Source: Drosophila persimilis
Lineage: Eukaryota; Arthropoda; Insecta; Diptera; Drosophilidae
Reading direction: 5' to 3'
Assembly (NCBI RefSeq): GCF_003286085.1
Contig: NW_020825298.1
Location: 12,338,001 to 12,402,000 of the forward strand
Length of the DNA: 64,000 nucleotides
The stretch's first letter is position 1, and each line of letters starts with the position of its first letter. The position numbers were made by a program, and so were the translations under genes. This document shows positions 10,868 through 28,971 of the stretch, one piece after another. The notes beneath the pieces were generated by a model that saw only the letters and a list, made by a program, of their open reading frames with translations, was not told where the DNA came from and made no database searches.

Positions 10868-11976
10868 AGTTCCCTCTGTGACCCATTCAGTCTTTCTCTC
10901 ATATTTATTCTTTATTTTGTTTTAAGATCTAAAATGATACGCGTTTAAATGAATAAATTACAGTCTGAATTCGTAGTTATATTTGCAATCATTAGGAATG
11001 TATACGTATAGCTATGATAGTCTCCCTGAGTGATAGATAGATTTTCCATTGAAATAGTTCTTGAAAAATTGTAATCTAAAAAAAGTTTGCATTCTCTTAA
11101 CCGACTCTTAAAGATCACTTTCATAGATGCCTCTTCAATGGAAAATATTTGATGATATTCAGAGCATTCCAGTTACGAGATAAAGTTGAAAGATTGCTTT
11201 GACTATCTATGTCCAAAAAGCAGCGAACGTGGCCTGACAAAGAGCCACGAAAATGTGCCCTAAAGTTGATAAGATTTTCGACCACTGAAGATGATACTAG
11301 TACCCGTATCAAGTGAGGCCGAAAATCCAGAAATTATAAATCCCCCAAACAGATGGCATCGATTCGGCAGAACCAAAAAAATGGTCAGCGAGTGCGGTAT
11401 GTGTGGAGCCAAGTGGATGGATCGATGCGGATGGTAGATGGTAACAGGTGAGAGGCATTTCTTGGAGTGCTGAGACCTCTTGTTGCTATCGACGAGTGCG
11501 GGTAGAAATGCTTGAATGTGTATTACGGAAGCAGCGACCACTGGCGATTATAATGTCGATATGTGGACCGGTCCGGCAGCCCCCGCTGCCACCCAACGGT
11601 TCCGATCCGTCAAGCGTTTGGAACGTGATGCGATCAACGCTTCCGCGACCCATTTGCATGGCGTTGTAATAGTGGCTTCCAATGAAGAAGAAGCAGCTCA
11701 GGTCGCCGATCTAGTCTCGGCCAGCGAAGCGTATTTAAGAGCTATTCAGCAAATTGCATGAAAGAATTTCGCACGCGACCGACAAGCAGCCAACAAGTGC
11801 CAACCCAACACCGATCCGGGACCGAACGAAAGCAAGCGGGGGAGATAAATACTGCTGAAAGGTAAGAATTGAGTCCGATCAATTGGGAGCGCTCGAAGCG
11901 ATCTGACCCATAAAGCGCCCTACCTTTCACAGTGCCCCATTTTCATTTTCATTTCCCTTTCCCATTTCCCTTTCAG
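10868..11976. promoter_or_regulatory. Upstream region and 5' UTR intron of the QTESYP-repeat gene
   Basis: A TATA-like TATTTAAG lies at 11732-11739. A donor (aaagGTAAGA, near 11861) and an acceptor (tttcag, ending 11976) define an intron within the 5' leader, so the ATG at 11977 lies directly behind the acceptor. The pyrimidine-rich TTTTCATTTTCATTTCCC stretch is that intron's 3' end and not coding. No other gene is seen here. Confidence 0.6.
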
Positions 11977-13188
11977 ATGTACGGACGCTGCAGTTTGCTG
12001 TTTGTGGTGCTGTTGTGCGCCTCGGGTCTGGCCCACGCCCACTTTCCGGAGTACTGTGCAGAGTGTGAGCAGGAGGTGTGGGAGCAGGTGCCATGCAGCC
12101 ATGTGCCCACTACTGCACGCCCAACCACGGCGCGGCCAGATTCTGGATCGACAGCCAGACCTCCTACAACCACCACAACCGTCGCCAGCACCACCCAGGT
12201 CTCTTACCCGACCACAACTGGTACATCAGCGGAGGAGATTACCACCCAGCCCACGGCCTACAAGAAGTGCTACTGCGAGTGCAAGCTCGGCTGCAAGGAG
12301 TTCTGTCGCAAGGTGGCCACCTCCGGACCCAAACAGCAGCTCACCCAGATCTCATCCACCGGCGACTACGCGCCGGGGGGCCAGATAGAGTACACGCATG
12401 TGCATCAGCGCAAGTATTTCCCCAAGTACGGAGGAGGAGCAGGCTATGCAGGACTGGTGGGCCCAGTGGACGGTCCCAAGGCCTATAAGCCCTACCCTCT
12501 GGTCTACAGTGAACACGCTGCCGCCGCCTCCTCGCCAGCTGCCAACAACATTAATGCTCCCAATTACACCCTGGAGGAGCTGGCCCAGCTTCTGAGCACA
12601 GCCTATGGCGGCAAGAAGGAATATCCAGCCCCACCACCGCCCAGACCTCAGCCACGAGCTCAGCTGCAGCCAGCGCCTCCTTCTGTCTACTACTCTCCGG
12701 TGTACAAGCAGCAGTCCGCAGGCCCTTCCATTCCCCTTGTGAGTAGGGTTGAACCGACCCCTAAGCGTTACCCCAGTATCAAGGTATCAGCCGCAGCAGT
12801 GGCCTCTTCATCCGGAGTGGCTGTGGCCAAGGTTAAAACGCCCTATGAGGAGAAGATAGCCGTTGCCACACCGCCACCATCCAACATCTACGACAGAACC
12901 ACATCCTATCCCATTGTCGAGGAGCACACGGCGTACGCTTTGCCACAAACTGAGTCGTATCCAATTGCCCCCAGCCAAACGGAGTCATATCCAAGCATTA
13001 CCGAGGCGTATTCGAGGCAGACGGAGTCCTATCCCAGCCAAACCGAGTCGTATCCCAGCAGGTCAGAGGAGCACCCCCTGCAAGAGCCCGAACCTAACAA
13101 GCCGTCGTCATCCTTCGACCTGGCTATCGACAACTATCTCAAGGACTTTGGATATGGCAACCAAGGAAGGGGCTACGCGGACTACTAG
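11977..13188 (+). CDS. Secreted Pro/Tyr-rich protein with QTESYP repeats (403 aa)
   Basis: The ATG directly follows a splice acceptor and starts a signal peptide (MYGRCSLLFVVLLCASGLAHA). A short Cys-rich segment (CAECEQEVWEQVPC) is followed by a Thr-rich, mucin-like region, then a second Cys cluster (CYCECKLGCKEFC). A long Pro/Ala/Tyr-rich part leads to four close QTESYP repeats (residues about 328-367). The tail is DFGYGNQGRGYADY. The composition fits a cuticle, chorion or peritrophic matrix component, but no named family is recognised. An AATAAA lies at 13303-13308. The last 33 codons and the whole 3' UTR are repeated in inverse orientation at 14020-14782, as part of the palindrome described separately. 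Confidence 0.85.
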   Translation: MYGRCSLLFVVLLCASGLAHAHFPEYCAECEQEVWEQVPCSHVPTTARPTTARPDSGSTARPPTTTTTVASTTQVSYPTTTGTSAEEITTQPTAYKKCYCECKLGCKEFCRKVATSGPKQQLTQISSTGDYAPGGQIEYTHVHQRKYFPKYGGGAGYAGLVGPVDGPKAYKPYPLVYSEHAAAASSPAANNINAPNYTLEELAQLLSTAYGGKKEYPAPPPPRPQPRAQLQPAPPSVYYSPVYKQQSAGPSIPLVSRVEPTPKRYPSIKVSAAAVASSSGVAVAKVKTPYEEKIAVATPPPSNIYDRTTSYPIVEEHTAYALPQTESYPIAPSQTESYPSITEAYSRQTESYPSQTESYPSRSEEHPLQEPEPNKPSSSFDLAIDNYLKDFGYGNQGRGYADY

Positions 13189-13912
13189 GCTCTAGATAGA
13201 TCTCGTTGTTGTTAGGTTTAAGGATACACGTCTATACATTTAGATAGTAGATATTAATGTTTTCCACTTGTTTATTTATTTGTACTAAGTTAAGTTATGA
13301 TGAATAAAACTGTTGTAAAATCATCCTTGCTGTATCCTGTATCGGGGAAGCTATCCCGATTGTAAAAAGGCGTGGCACGTCCAGATCGGTTCACAAATGG
13401 AGGAGAAAACTAAATATTTTTTATTGGGGAAAATGTCCTTGATCCTTGATAAGGACTCCATAAAATCAGGGACATTTGTCCGATCACAGGAAGCCATCGC
13501 ACGCATAGATCGACCCACAAATAGCCGAGAAAACAGAATATGTATGGATGGGGTTATTGGAGTCCTTACCGAAGGATCAAGGATATTTTTGTGATCACGT
13601 GGGCCATGGCACGGCCCAATCGGGCCAGAAATAAGGAAGAAAAGAAGATATATATGTCTGGAGAAAATGTCCTTGATCCTTGGTCCTTGATAAGGACTTT
13701 AAAAAATCAGGGACACTTTTCCGAGCACAGGAAGCCGTCGCACGCCCAAATCGGCCCACAAATAACGGACAAAACAAAACTGGTTTGTAATTTGTTATTT
13801 TTGAAAATGTAGTTCAAGAAATCGCCTATAGGGGCGCCACCGTACAAAAGAAAAAATCTCACGTCAAAAGGCCAAAATCTGGATGGGACACCAGGCGAAC
13901 ATAAATCAGCAG
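13087..13912 (+). repeat. Left arm of long palindrome (includes gene 3' end)
   Basis: Bases 13087-13849 pair without gaps with 14782-14020 (each pair sums to 27869). After a 39-base insert present only on this side (13850-13888), pairing resumes with 13889-13912 against 13996-14019 (two mismatches). The inner part is identical over the long stretches compared. Four differences lie in the gene-derived outer 100 bases. The arm holds the last 33 codons, stop, 3' UTR and polyadenylation signal of the QTESYP gene, then tandem repeats. Confidence 0.93.
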
Positions 13913-13995
13913 CAAGCAACTGTGGGAATTGCAAAAATATTTCGCAGCATACTTTAGGGGGCAACAAATTTTTTTAAAAAAAAATCATCGACCTT

Positions 13996-14782
13996 CTGCT
14001 GATTTCTGTTTGCCTGGTGTTTTGTACGGTGGCGCCCCTATAGGCGATTTCTTGAACTACATTTTCAAAAATAACAAATTACAAACCAGTTTTGTTTTGT
14101 CCGTTATTTGTGGGCCGATTTGGGCGTGCGACGGCTTCCTGTGCTCGGAAAAGTGTCCCTGATTTTTTAAAGTCCTTATCAAGGACCAAGGATCAAGGAC
14201 ATTTTCTCCAGACATATATATCTTCTTTTCTTCCTTATTTCTGGCCCGATTGGGCCGTGCCATGGCCCACGTGATCACAAAAATATCCTTGATCCTTCGG
14301 TAAGGACTCCAATAACCCCATCCATACATATTCTGTTTTCTCGGCTATTTGTGGGTCGATCTATGCGTGCGATGGCTTCCTGTGATCGGACAAATGTCCC
14401 TGATTTTATGGAGTCCTTATCAAGGATCAAGGACATTTTCCCCAATAAAAAATATTTAGTTTTCTCCTCCATTTGTGAACCGATCTGGACGTGCCACGCC
14501 TTTTTACAATCGGGATAGCTTCCCCGATACAGGATACAGCAAGGATGATTTTACAACAGTTTTATTCATCATAACTTAACTTAGTACAAATAAATAAACA
14601 AGTGGAAAACATTAATATCTACTATCTAAATGTATAGACGTGTATCCTTAAACCTAACAACAACGAGATCTATCTAGAGCCTAGTAGTCCGCGTAGCCCC
14701 TGCCTTGGTTGCCATAGCCAAAGTCCTTGAGAAAGTTGTCGATAGCAGGGTCGAAGGATGACGACGGCTTGTTAGGTTCGGG
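13996..14782 (-). repeat. Right arm of long palindrome
   Basis: This is the reverse complement of the left arm; the unpaired spacer between the arms is 83 bases (13913-13995). It carries an antisense copy of the terminal exon segment and 3' UTR of the upstream gene. Confidence 0.93.
14681..14782 (-). pseudogene. Inverted partial copy of the QTESYP gene 3' coding end
   Basis: On the minus strand this encodes PEPNKPSSSFDPAIDNFLKD followed by FGYGNQGRGYADY and a stop. The intact gene has Leu instead of Pro and Tyr instead of Phe in this stretch, plus two silent differences. No signal peptide or upstream exon is attached; an ATG-led extension to 14884 runs into repeat DNA and is not a credible gene. 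It is a truncated duplicate. Confidence 0.85.
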
Positions 14783-15180
14783 ATATTGTATATCAGATCG
14801 TTTGGCCTCAAGGACAATAAGGATATTGCCGGTATAGATCGCTAAAACTCCGCCATTCCTGACAAATCTGGGCGTGCCACGCATTCTCGTGATTGGGAGA
14901 AAATCCTTGAGTTGATCGATTACTTACCAAGGATCAAGGATATTGTCCCCAATCATATATACTTACTTTTTACCTCCATTTCTTGTTCGATCTGGGCCAC
15001 GCCTTCTCGCGAGAATATCCTCGACCGTTTGAAATACTTTAGCTTCGAGGGCAAAAAGGATATTGCCTTTCCGATTTGGACATTTCTGGATTCCCCTGAT
15101 CGTTTACGATCCCTACATGTCCTGAGCGATGCCAATATCGTGAGGATTCAGACTTTCGACCGCCATCAAAATCTCGGCTA

Positions 15181-17301
15181 GGAGAATTTAATTTATGTGT
15201 TTTATTATAGTATTTCAAAAATGTCCTTCATTATCATGCTATCATTTTGATATATTTTCTTGATGTTGATAACTTTTAATAAGATTTAATCTTATGCGTT
15301 TTCCAGCTTTATCTTTGAGTATGCTTGCAAATCTGATAAACATAGATACATATATACATAAATAACTCGATTTGCTTGGTTGTTTCATTCAGTTTTGCAT
15401 GCAAATATAATGCAATATAAATACTTGAATCAAGTTCGCATAGCCCTTGCACCGCGCGAGTCCTACTACATTTTCATTTCAAACTGTTTTTATTTTAAAT
15501 TTTCACAAATCAGCCAACAATTTTCAGTTTCAAGTCTTTCAATTCGTAAGTTTTCTGCATGTCATGTCATGTCAGAAAATTTCCAATTTCTCTTTCCTTA
15601 CATGTGAATGAAAAAGGGCCTTACAAAATATAGGACCAAAGTGAGTTACGTTATGATCGCTCTCCATTTACGAGTACAGTTCTTCTATCGACGCACATCA
15701 AATAGCTGAAGAAAGCAGAAAGTTTTACAGTTTACTATAATTGCACTTGAGAGTTTCATTTTCGATATAAATATAAATAGTAAATGGTAAGTGGTAAGTG
15801 ATAAGTGGTAGAGTTATCAAATAAAAGATTACCGAATACACTTGCTAAGATGCGAATGTGCGGTTTTATTTCATTTCAATATTTTAATGCATAAAAATCT
15901 CTATAACAAATGAAAAAGTTCAAATAATAACGTTGAAAACATGTTCGTATATCATAAATTAAATGAAACTAAAAACGATATGTTCCAACACATTGAAATG
16001 AAAGTATGAAATTAAACATAAATTATGGAGAAGAAAATAAATATAGTTATACGATATTTTAAAATGTATATATACAGCTTCATTCGTCAACAATCTCAAT
16101 CCGATGTTTTTAAACATATATATTTTATAGATTTTGTTTTGTTTGGATTTGTTTTCTTTACTATTCTGTTTACCTTACTTCTTTCAAAAATTTTCAACTG
16201 GTTAACCCAAAACAAAGCGCGAAAAGCGCCCTAGATTTTTGATTTCTTGGAGCTGCTGCTGCTGCTGCGGCTGCTGCTCGTGTTCTTGTTCTTGTTATTT
16301 TCGGTCCCATAAAATTTTGCTAATTATACAAATATAGGTGTCACATCGTTACGATTTGTAATATATAAATATGAGTACATACATATATTATTTGGTTGCC
16401 TTTTGTTTTGATTAAGTTTGCTGACTAATGTAGATTCAATTGCAAATAGGAAATAGTTTCTGCTTCTGTTTCTGTTTTCTTTTTTTGGTTTCTTTGCATT
16501 TGTCTAAGATTTGCTTTCGTATTACATATGTACGATATTATGTAGCCACAGTTCGAATACATCCATATATATGTACATATAAGAGTATTACGTGTGTTCG
16601 TTCTGCTCAAACATTGATTATGCTTCTGTGTTTTTGTTTCTTTCATTCTGCTTTACCATTACCTTTACCTTTAGCTTTACATTAAATGTGTAGAAAAATT
16701 CGTTAAATTGATTTGCATATAGTTATTTGATCTCGTACTACTGCTGCTGCTGCTGCTGCTGCTACCTCCTCTCCTATCTGGTTAGCCACAAATATAAATT
16801 GTTTAATTGGCTTGACAAATTAATCGAATGGCCGCACAGCCACCCGGTTCGGTTCAAGTATTTTACTAGTAGTTTACTACGATTTGTGCATTGCAGTTCT
16901 GCGCTAGTTAATTAGTTAATTATATTATTCTTTAGTTGGCTGCAGTCTAGAATTGTAATTCGATTTTGTGTGTTGGTTCTCTTCGCTTCTCTTCTCTTCT
17001 CTTTGTTACTCTCATATTATATATATGATAAACATACGAGTATTCGCGACGAGTGTGTGTAGTACGTTGGATACTTATTTTGGTTCATAATTTGTTACTG
17101 CAAATGCTAAAAAGTAATTAGCTTCGCCCCCACAAAAGTGTGGGGAGGAGTGGAGTACACAGAGCACACGAAACAGCGCGGGCTGCGCTCTTGCCCAACT
17201 GAGCATCTGAGTGACAGTGGCTCCAAAAACGCCGAGCCGTGCGGAGGCGAGTCGCAAGCACATCTGCTCCTGCCTCGTGTCGTCTTTCGTATCCTTCGGC
17301 G
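15181..17301. other. AT-rich region and probable 3' UTR of junctophilin
   Basis: The right part, down to at least 16.2 kb, is probably the 3' UTR of the minus-strand jp gene. A tttattt near 15864 could be its polyadenylation signal. A CTG run lies at 16741-16763. No open frame here has coding character. Confidence 0.5.
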
Positions 17302-24450
<7,149 letters not shown>

Positions 24451-24543
24451 TCAAATGTACGCCCGATAGCAGTAATAGAATATAACGAAGAGTGCATAGT
24501 AGAAGGCGAAGGCCACGCACAGTACCTGCAGGGTTCTCTTCAT
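24451..24543 (-). CDS. Candidate small ORF, 30-aa single-pass membrane peptide
   Basis: On the minus strand an ATG (24543-24541) opens 30 codons ending in TGA (24453-24451). The peptide begins MKRTLQVLCVAFAFYY and continues as one hydrophobic helix rich in Phe, Tyr and Val, ending RAYI. It has a positive N-terminus and a short tail, the layout of regulatory micropeptides. Codons are typical of fly genes (GTG, GCC, TTC, TAC, CTG). A possible acceptor (gaatgcag) lies about 38 bases upstream of the ATG, so a spliced 5' leader is conceivable. It matches neither sarcolamban peptide I know. It lies on the same strand as jp, 1.4 kb upstream of the jp ATG. Function unknown; it could be chance. Confidence 0.4.
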   Translation of the reverse strand: MKRTLQVLCVAFAFYYALFVIFYYCYRAYI

Positions 24544-27500
24544 AGTCTCTCAGTTGCACTTGCACTTCTCCTGCATTCGATGCCCTGCTCCGATCAGGGA
24601 CTGGAGGCCATGTGTGCTCTGCCTCTGGAGAGCGAGGAACCAGTGGAATTTTTCGAATGCTTTACGATGACGACGATGAGTAATCCCAGACTCTGCCCCG
24701 TAGTTGTATAATATAGATTTTATTATAAGTATTTTGCGCTCAAATTGTTTGTAGGATTATTTCGAATATTCTACCCCCCTCCCGCTGCCCCACGGAGCAT
24801 GGAGTGGGGGAGAATATTTGTGTATTACTTCGACAAGTTTTTGGCTTTGCTTTTCTGGAATCGAATTCCGCTTCCTGCCGCCACACAACCCATCAAGTGA
24901 CACACACATTCTCAATCGACAAATTCCCGAATACCCGAGGAGCCTGCTCCATGGAGAACGTGGAGCGGCAGGAGGTACAGGGGGAAAGCCCTGCCGGAAA
25001 TGGTTTTATTTGTGAATGGAGGTTTGAAGATTGCTTCAGGTTATGCAAACAGTTCAGAGTTCAAATGCACTCACTCACAGGAAGCGGAGAACGGGAGACA
25101 GTGGGAGAGTGCTTTCTGGTCGGGGCATGCCCCCCATCATTCTGTTCGGACCCTGCCCCCCGGCCCTTGTTTACTTTAACCGTCTTGCAACATTGCGTAT
25201 TCCGCAAACATTTTGCTTGGCCGCTTCTTTGGTTCTTCGGTTTGGATTTTTTCCTGCTTCTGCCTCTGGTTTCTGGTTTGCCTCTCGCTTTTTATTGTTC
25301 TTCTGCGGTCGCCGCCAAAACGATTTTGGTTTAGACGCGACGAGAGGCGAATTCTTCAGAGGCTTTGTTATTAATAGACAACATCCACACACCGAGCAAC
25401 GAATCACCGTTTGCGGGGCATGGGACTGCTCGAGGGATTGCTAGTAGGATTGGCAGAGGCAGTGGCAGTGGCAGTGGCAGAACAAAGGAGTGTTGCTCCA
25501 CTGTCCCGGCATCGCCAGACTCCAGACTGTGGGGGCAATGTTGTTTTGTTTAAACATTAATGATGATGAAAACAAACGCAACTACCGCTGCTCGTAGGAG
25601 CCACTGGCTCTGTCTCTGGCTGGGCTCCTCTCGGCTCTTGGGCAACGTTTGCCCCTTCTGTTGCTCTAAAAACATGGATATTCCAGCAACAGCCACAGCA
25701 ACAGCAACAGGCGGAATATGGCCAAAAGCAATTGCTGTTGCCGAGCAGAGGGGCAGGTTGGTTGACCATAAATCGAAGCAGCAGCAATTATTATCTGGCA
25801 GACAAATGGAGCAATCAATCCAGTCCAATCCCATCCCATCCAATCCAATCCATTCGGAAGCAAGTGGCTGCCTGCCTGCCCAGGGCATTCTATTATCACT
25901 CTCGCTGCTCTCCTCCTCCTCCTCCTCCTCTGTGATAAAGAACATCATCCTACGTATGAGCATTTATTTATAAACAAGACAGCGGCCAGTGGCCAGTGGC
26001 CAGCAGCTAGTGGCTAGTGGCCAAAGGAGAGCGGACAACGGAGAGCGGTATGTATCATTGTTATTTTAAAAGATTTTCTTTCGAACAAAGAGAGGCGACG
26101 GCGTCGGCGTCGGCGTCAGCGTTGGCGGCACATACTCGTAAAATGGGATACAACTGAACCGAAAACTGAAAACTGAATTTCGCTCGACGAGCAACCGAAA
26201 ATATTCGTAATATTCACTGTACGAGTGTACGAGTATTCAACTGTATTTTAGTGCTTGTCTCCGTCTCATTTTCTGTCTTTTGATTTTATTTTCTTTTTGG
26301 CAAATCTGTCCCCGCCCCTCCCGCTCTCTCTGCTTGCCTCAGATTTAGATGAACATTAAATAATAGTCCACTGACTGACTGACGTCGCACAGTGGGGTTG
26401 TCGATGCTGCTCTCCTCTGGCCTCCTCCGCCGATAGAACCCAAACAACAATCATCCCATCTGCCATCCTCCTGTGGCCTACTGCCTGTGACTGTCTGTGT
26501 GTGTGTGTGAGTGTGTGTTTGTTTGTTTTTTTTTGTTGGTTTCAGGCGTTTCACGCTTCAGTTTTTGGTTTCTTTAGAGATGGATCACTCTGTTTTTCGT
26601 TGCGGACTTGCCTGCACTTCAATCAATTCGCACTGCACTCTCACTCTCACTCTCTCTCTCTATCTCCTTCTCTCTTATAGACACACACACACACTCACAC
26701 ACATACACTGTAAAAAGAACACGCAGCGTTCAATTTTTGGTATTTTTAGCATATTTTTTCGTACAACTCGCACTATATTATAGTATACTCGTAGTATAGT
26801 ATAGGAACGAAAGGAAAGGCAAGGAGAAGACGCTGCCAGAGGCGGAGAGGCTAAGACTGGGACTGGGACTGATACTGGTACTGGGACTGAGAGGCACTGT
26901 GGCAGTCAACAGCATTCGGATTCTCTAAATTGAAATTATTTATAGGTTCACATAAATTAAGTATTAACACCCGAAAAGCCAGACCAGACCAGACAGAAGA
27001 CGCCACCGAGCACGACTACTGACTGTGGCAGTAGTTATTGTTGTATGCCTATGCCTTTGCCTGTGCCTTTGCCTCACTTTAGAGGCAGGAAGGAAGGTCT
27101 TTTACTTGACACGCCTTCCTCAGACCCGCTCAGATGCATCCCAGCCAAAAGAGACGGCAAGTAGCAAGTGGCAAGTGGCAGGGAGAGAGAGCAGAGCGAG
27201 AGAGAGAGCGACAGAGCGGAATGTGGCAAATGGAAAATGGCGAATGACAGCTTGACTCTTTGCCCCAATCGATCCGATGCACACAGCAGACACGCACACA
27301 CACACACACCGATTGGATTCTTTATCCAATCTTAATTGGATTCATAATCTGATTATTATTCAGAGAGGATTACGCGTGGCACAGTGGATCGATCGGGCGG
27401 CATCCCGGTAATCCCTTGATTGCTTTCGAATTTATCGATTTTTTTCGATTGCAGTCATTCCGTTTATCAATGTGTTGTTTTATAACTTATTTAATGCCAT

Positions 27501-28928
27501 GAAAATTAAATTTTCCACACATTCATACACGCACACACGCACACGCCCAACACATGCATAGATGTGGAGCAGAGAAGAGGAAACTCGGGCAAATTTGTTA
27601 AGAAAAAAATATGTGAGATTTGAAAATGTTGTATTGTCGAAGTATGTGTGTGTGCCACACCGCACAGCAGCACACACACACGGTAAAAATAGCTATAGAG
27701 AGGCACAAAGGCAGAAAGGCAGAAAGAAAAGCTGAAAATCCCGTGCCTTTCAAATGCTTCTAGTTCCAAACGGTTCTGCACATCGTCCGCTCCGCTGACA
27801 GCTGGCAGTGTACGGGGCAGTGGGCCGTAGTAGACTCGATTCGATTCGATCTCCGATCCGATCTAAACCGTCACGGGATGCGGATACCGATAACCGGTTA
27901 CGGATACACGGATACGGGTAACGAGCGACAGTCGCTCGGCAGTGGTGCGCGTGGAACGACGACTCGTCGGTCGGGTGGCAGAGCGACACAGAGCGACAGA
28001 GCGAACGGAACGCACGAGCGGCGGGCGACGACTGGCTGCCGCTGGGGAATGCGATTTGCGGATCGAGATTGGGATCTCTCTCGATCTCGATTTCGATCTC
28101 GGGGAACGCGGCCACGCAGTAACGACGACACGGCAGCGCGGAGACGGATGCGACGGTACCACGGGGCGGATGGCTAATGGCTGATTGCTGGCAGGCAGTA
28201 GGCAGTAGGTTCGAGGCGCGTTGCGTTACGTTGCGTTGCGTATACGCCCAGTTAAACTAACTTTGCTCTGAGGACGGGCCAGTAGGTCGACGCGACATCC
28301 AAGCGACACGTCCAAACGCCAAACGCTTGCAAAGCGAAAAGAAATCCCCGCCGTGGTCCACGGGAGATTCAAGCCAATTTACTCTCGCCGAATGTTCATT
28401 TCAGGGATGTGTCTCGCTGAATTCATCCGAGAACGAGAACAGATCGAGAGAGAGCGACTGGAAAGCGACAGACGAGAGTGAGAGAGAGGAGAGACTACAA
28501 AATATGTCGCTTCTCTCTTTGCATCTTCAGTTCTTCTTCTAGCAAACAGCTGTTACATGCTGCCCCCACAGATGCGCAGATACAAAGATACACAGATACA
28601 TCTATATGCTGTACACACAGATACATACACCCATCCATCTTTATGAGCAATATTTGGGCATAAATGAATCGCCTCAAAGAAATATGAATGAATGAATGAA
28701 CGAACGATCATCGTTTGCCATGCATCCACCCATCGCCCCACCGCTCCTCCGCTTCTCTCTTTCTAGTGTATGGATTCCCTCTGTATTGGTATTCCGTAGT
28801 CCGTATATTCGCAATCTTGCTCGGGGCGCTGCTTTGTTTGCTTTTGGGGCCCAGGTAATTGGCTGAATGACAGGCGGCGGGTAATGGACGCTCGCTGGCT
28901 GCTGACTCATTCACCTGATGGACAACAG

Positions 28929-28971
28929 CACCCAATGCCCGATGCCCGATGCCCAATGCCCGATGCCTGAC
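28929..28971. repeat. Minisatellite, unit CCCGATG/CCCAATG
   Basis: Several units of CCCAATG or CCCGATG follow one another. Confidence 0.7.

Larger units (their letters stand above)
13380..15180. repeat. Degenerate tandem repeat, unit about 105-140 bases
   Basis: A unit recurs, containing gtccttgatccttgataaggact, then aaaatcagggacattt, then cgatcacaggaagcc, then agatcggcccacaaat and an A-rich end. Copies start near 13435, 13561 and 13667. Their inverse partners lie in the right arm, and further diverged inverse copies run from about 14860 to 15180, beyond the palindrome. Several reading frames stay open through these copies only because they repeat. I treat them as non-coding. Confidence 0.8.

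Noticed and set aside
11516-11761. 81-codon plus-strand frame upstream of the QTESYP gene
   Set aside because: It overlaps the TATA-like box and leader of that gene and shows no domain. Probably promoter DNA.
13397-14472. Pairs of identical open frames of 60-90 codons on both strands
   Set aside because: They mirror one another because of the palindrome and lie in tandem repeats. They have no domain, no coding codon bias and no conserved start.
14912-15181. 89-codon plus-strand frame
   Set aside because: It lies in diverged copies of the same tandem repeat.
24804-25334. 176-codon plus-strand frame
   Set aside because: It starts at GTG, has odd composition and no recognisable domain. It looks like a chance frame in intergenic DNA.
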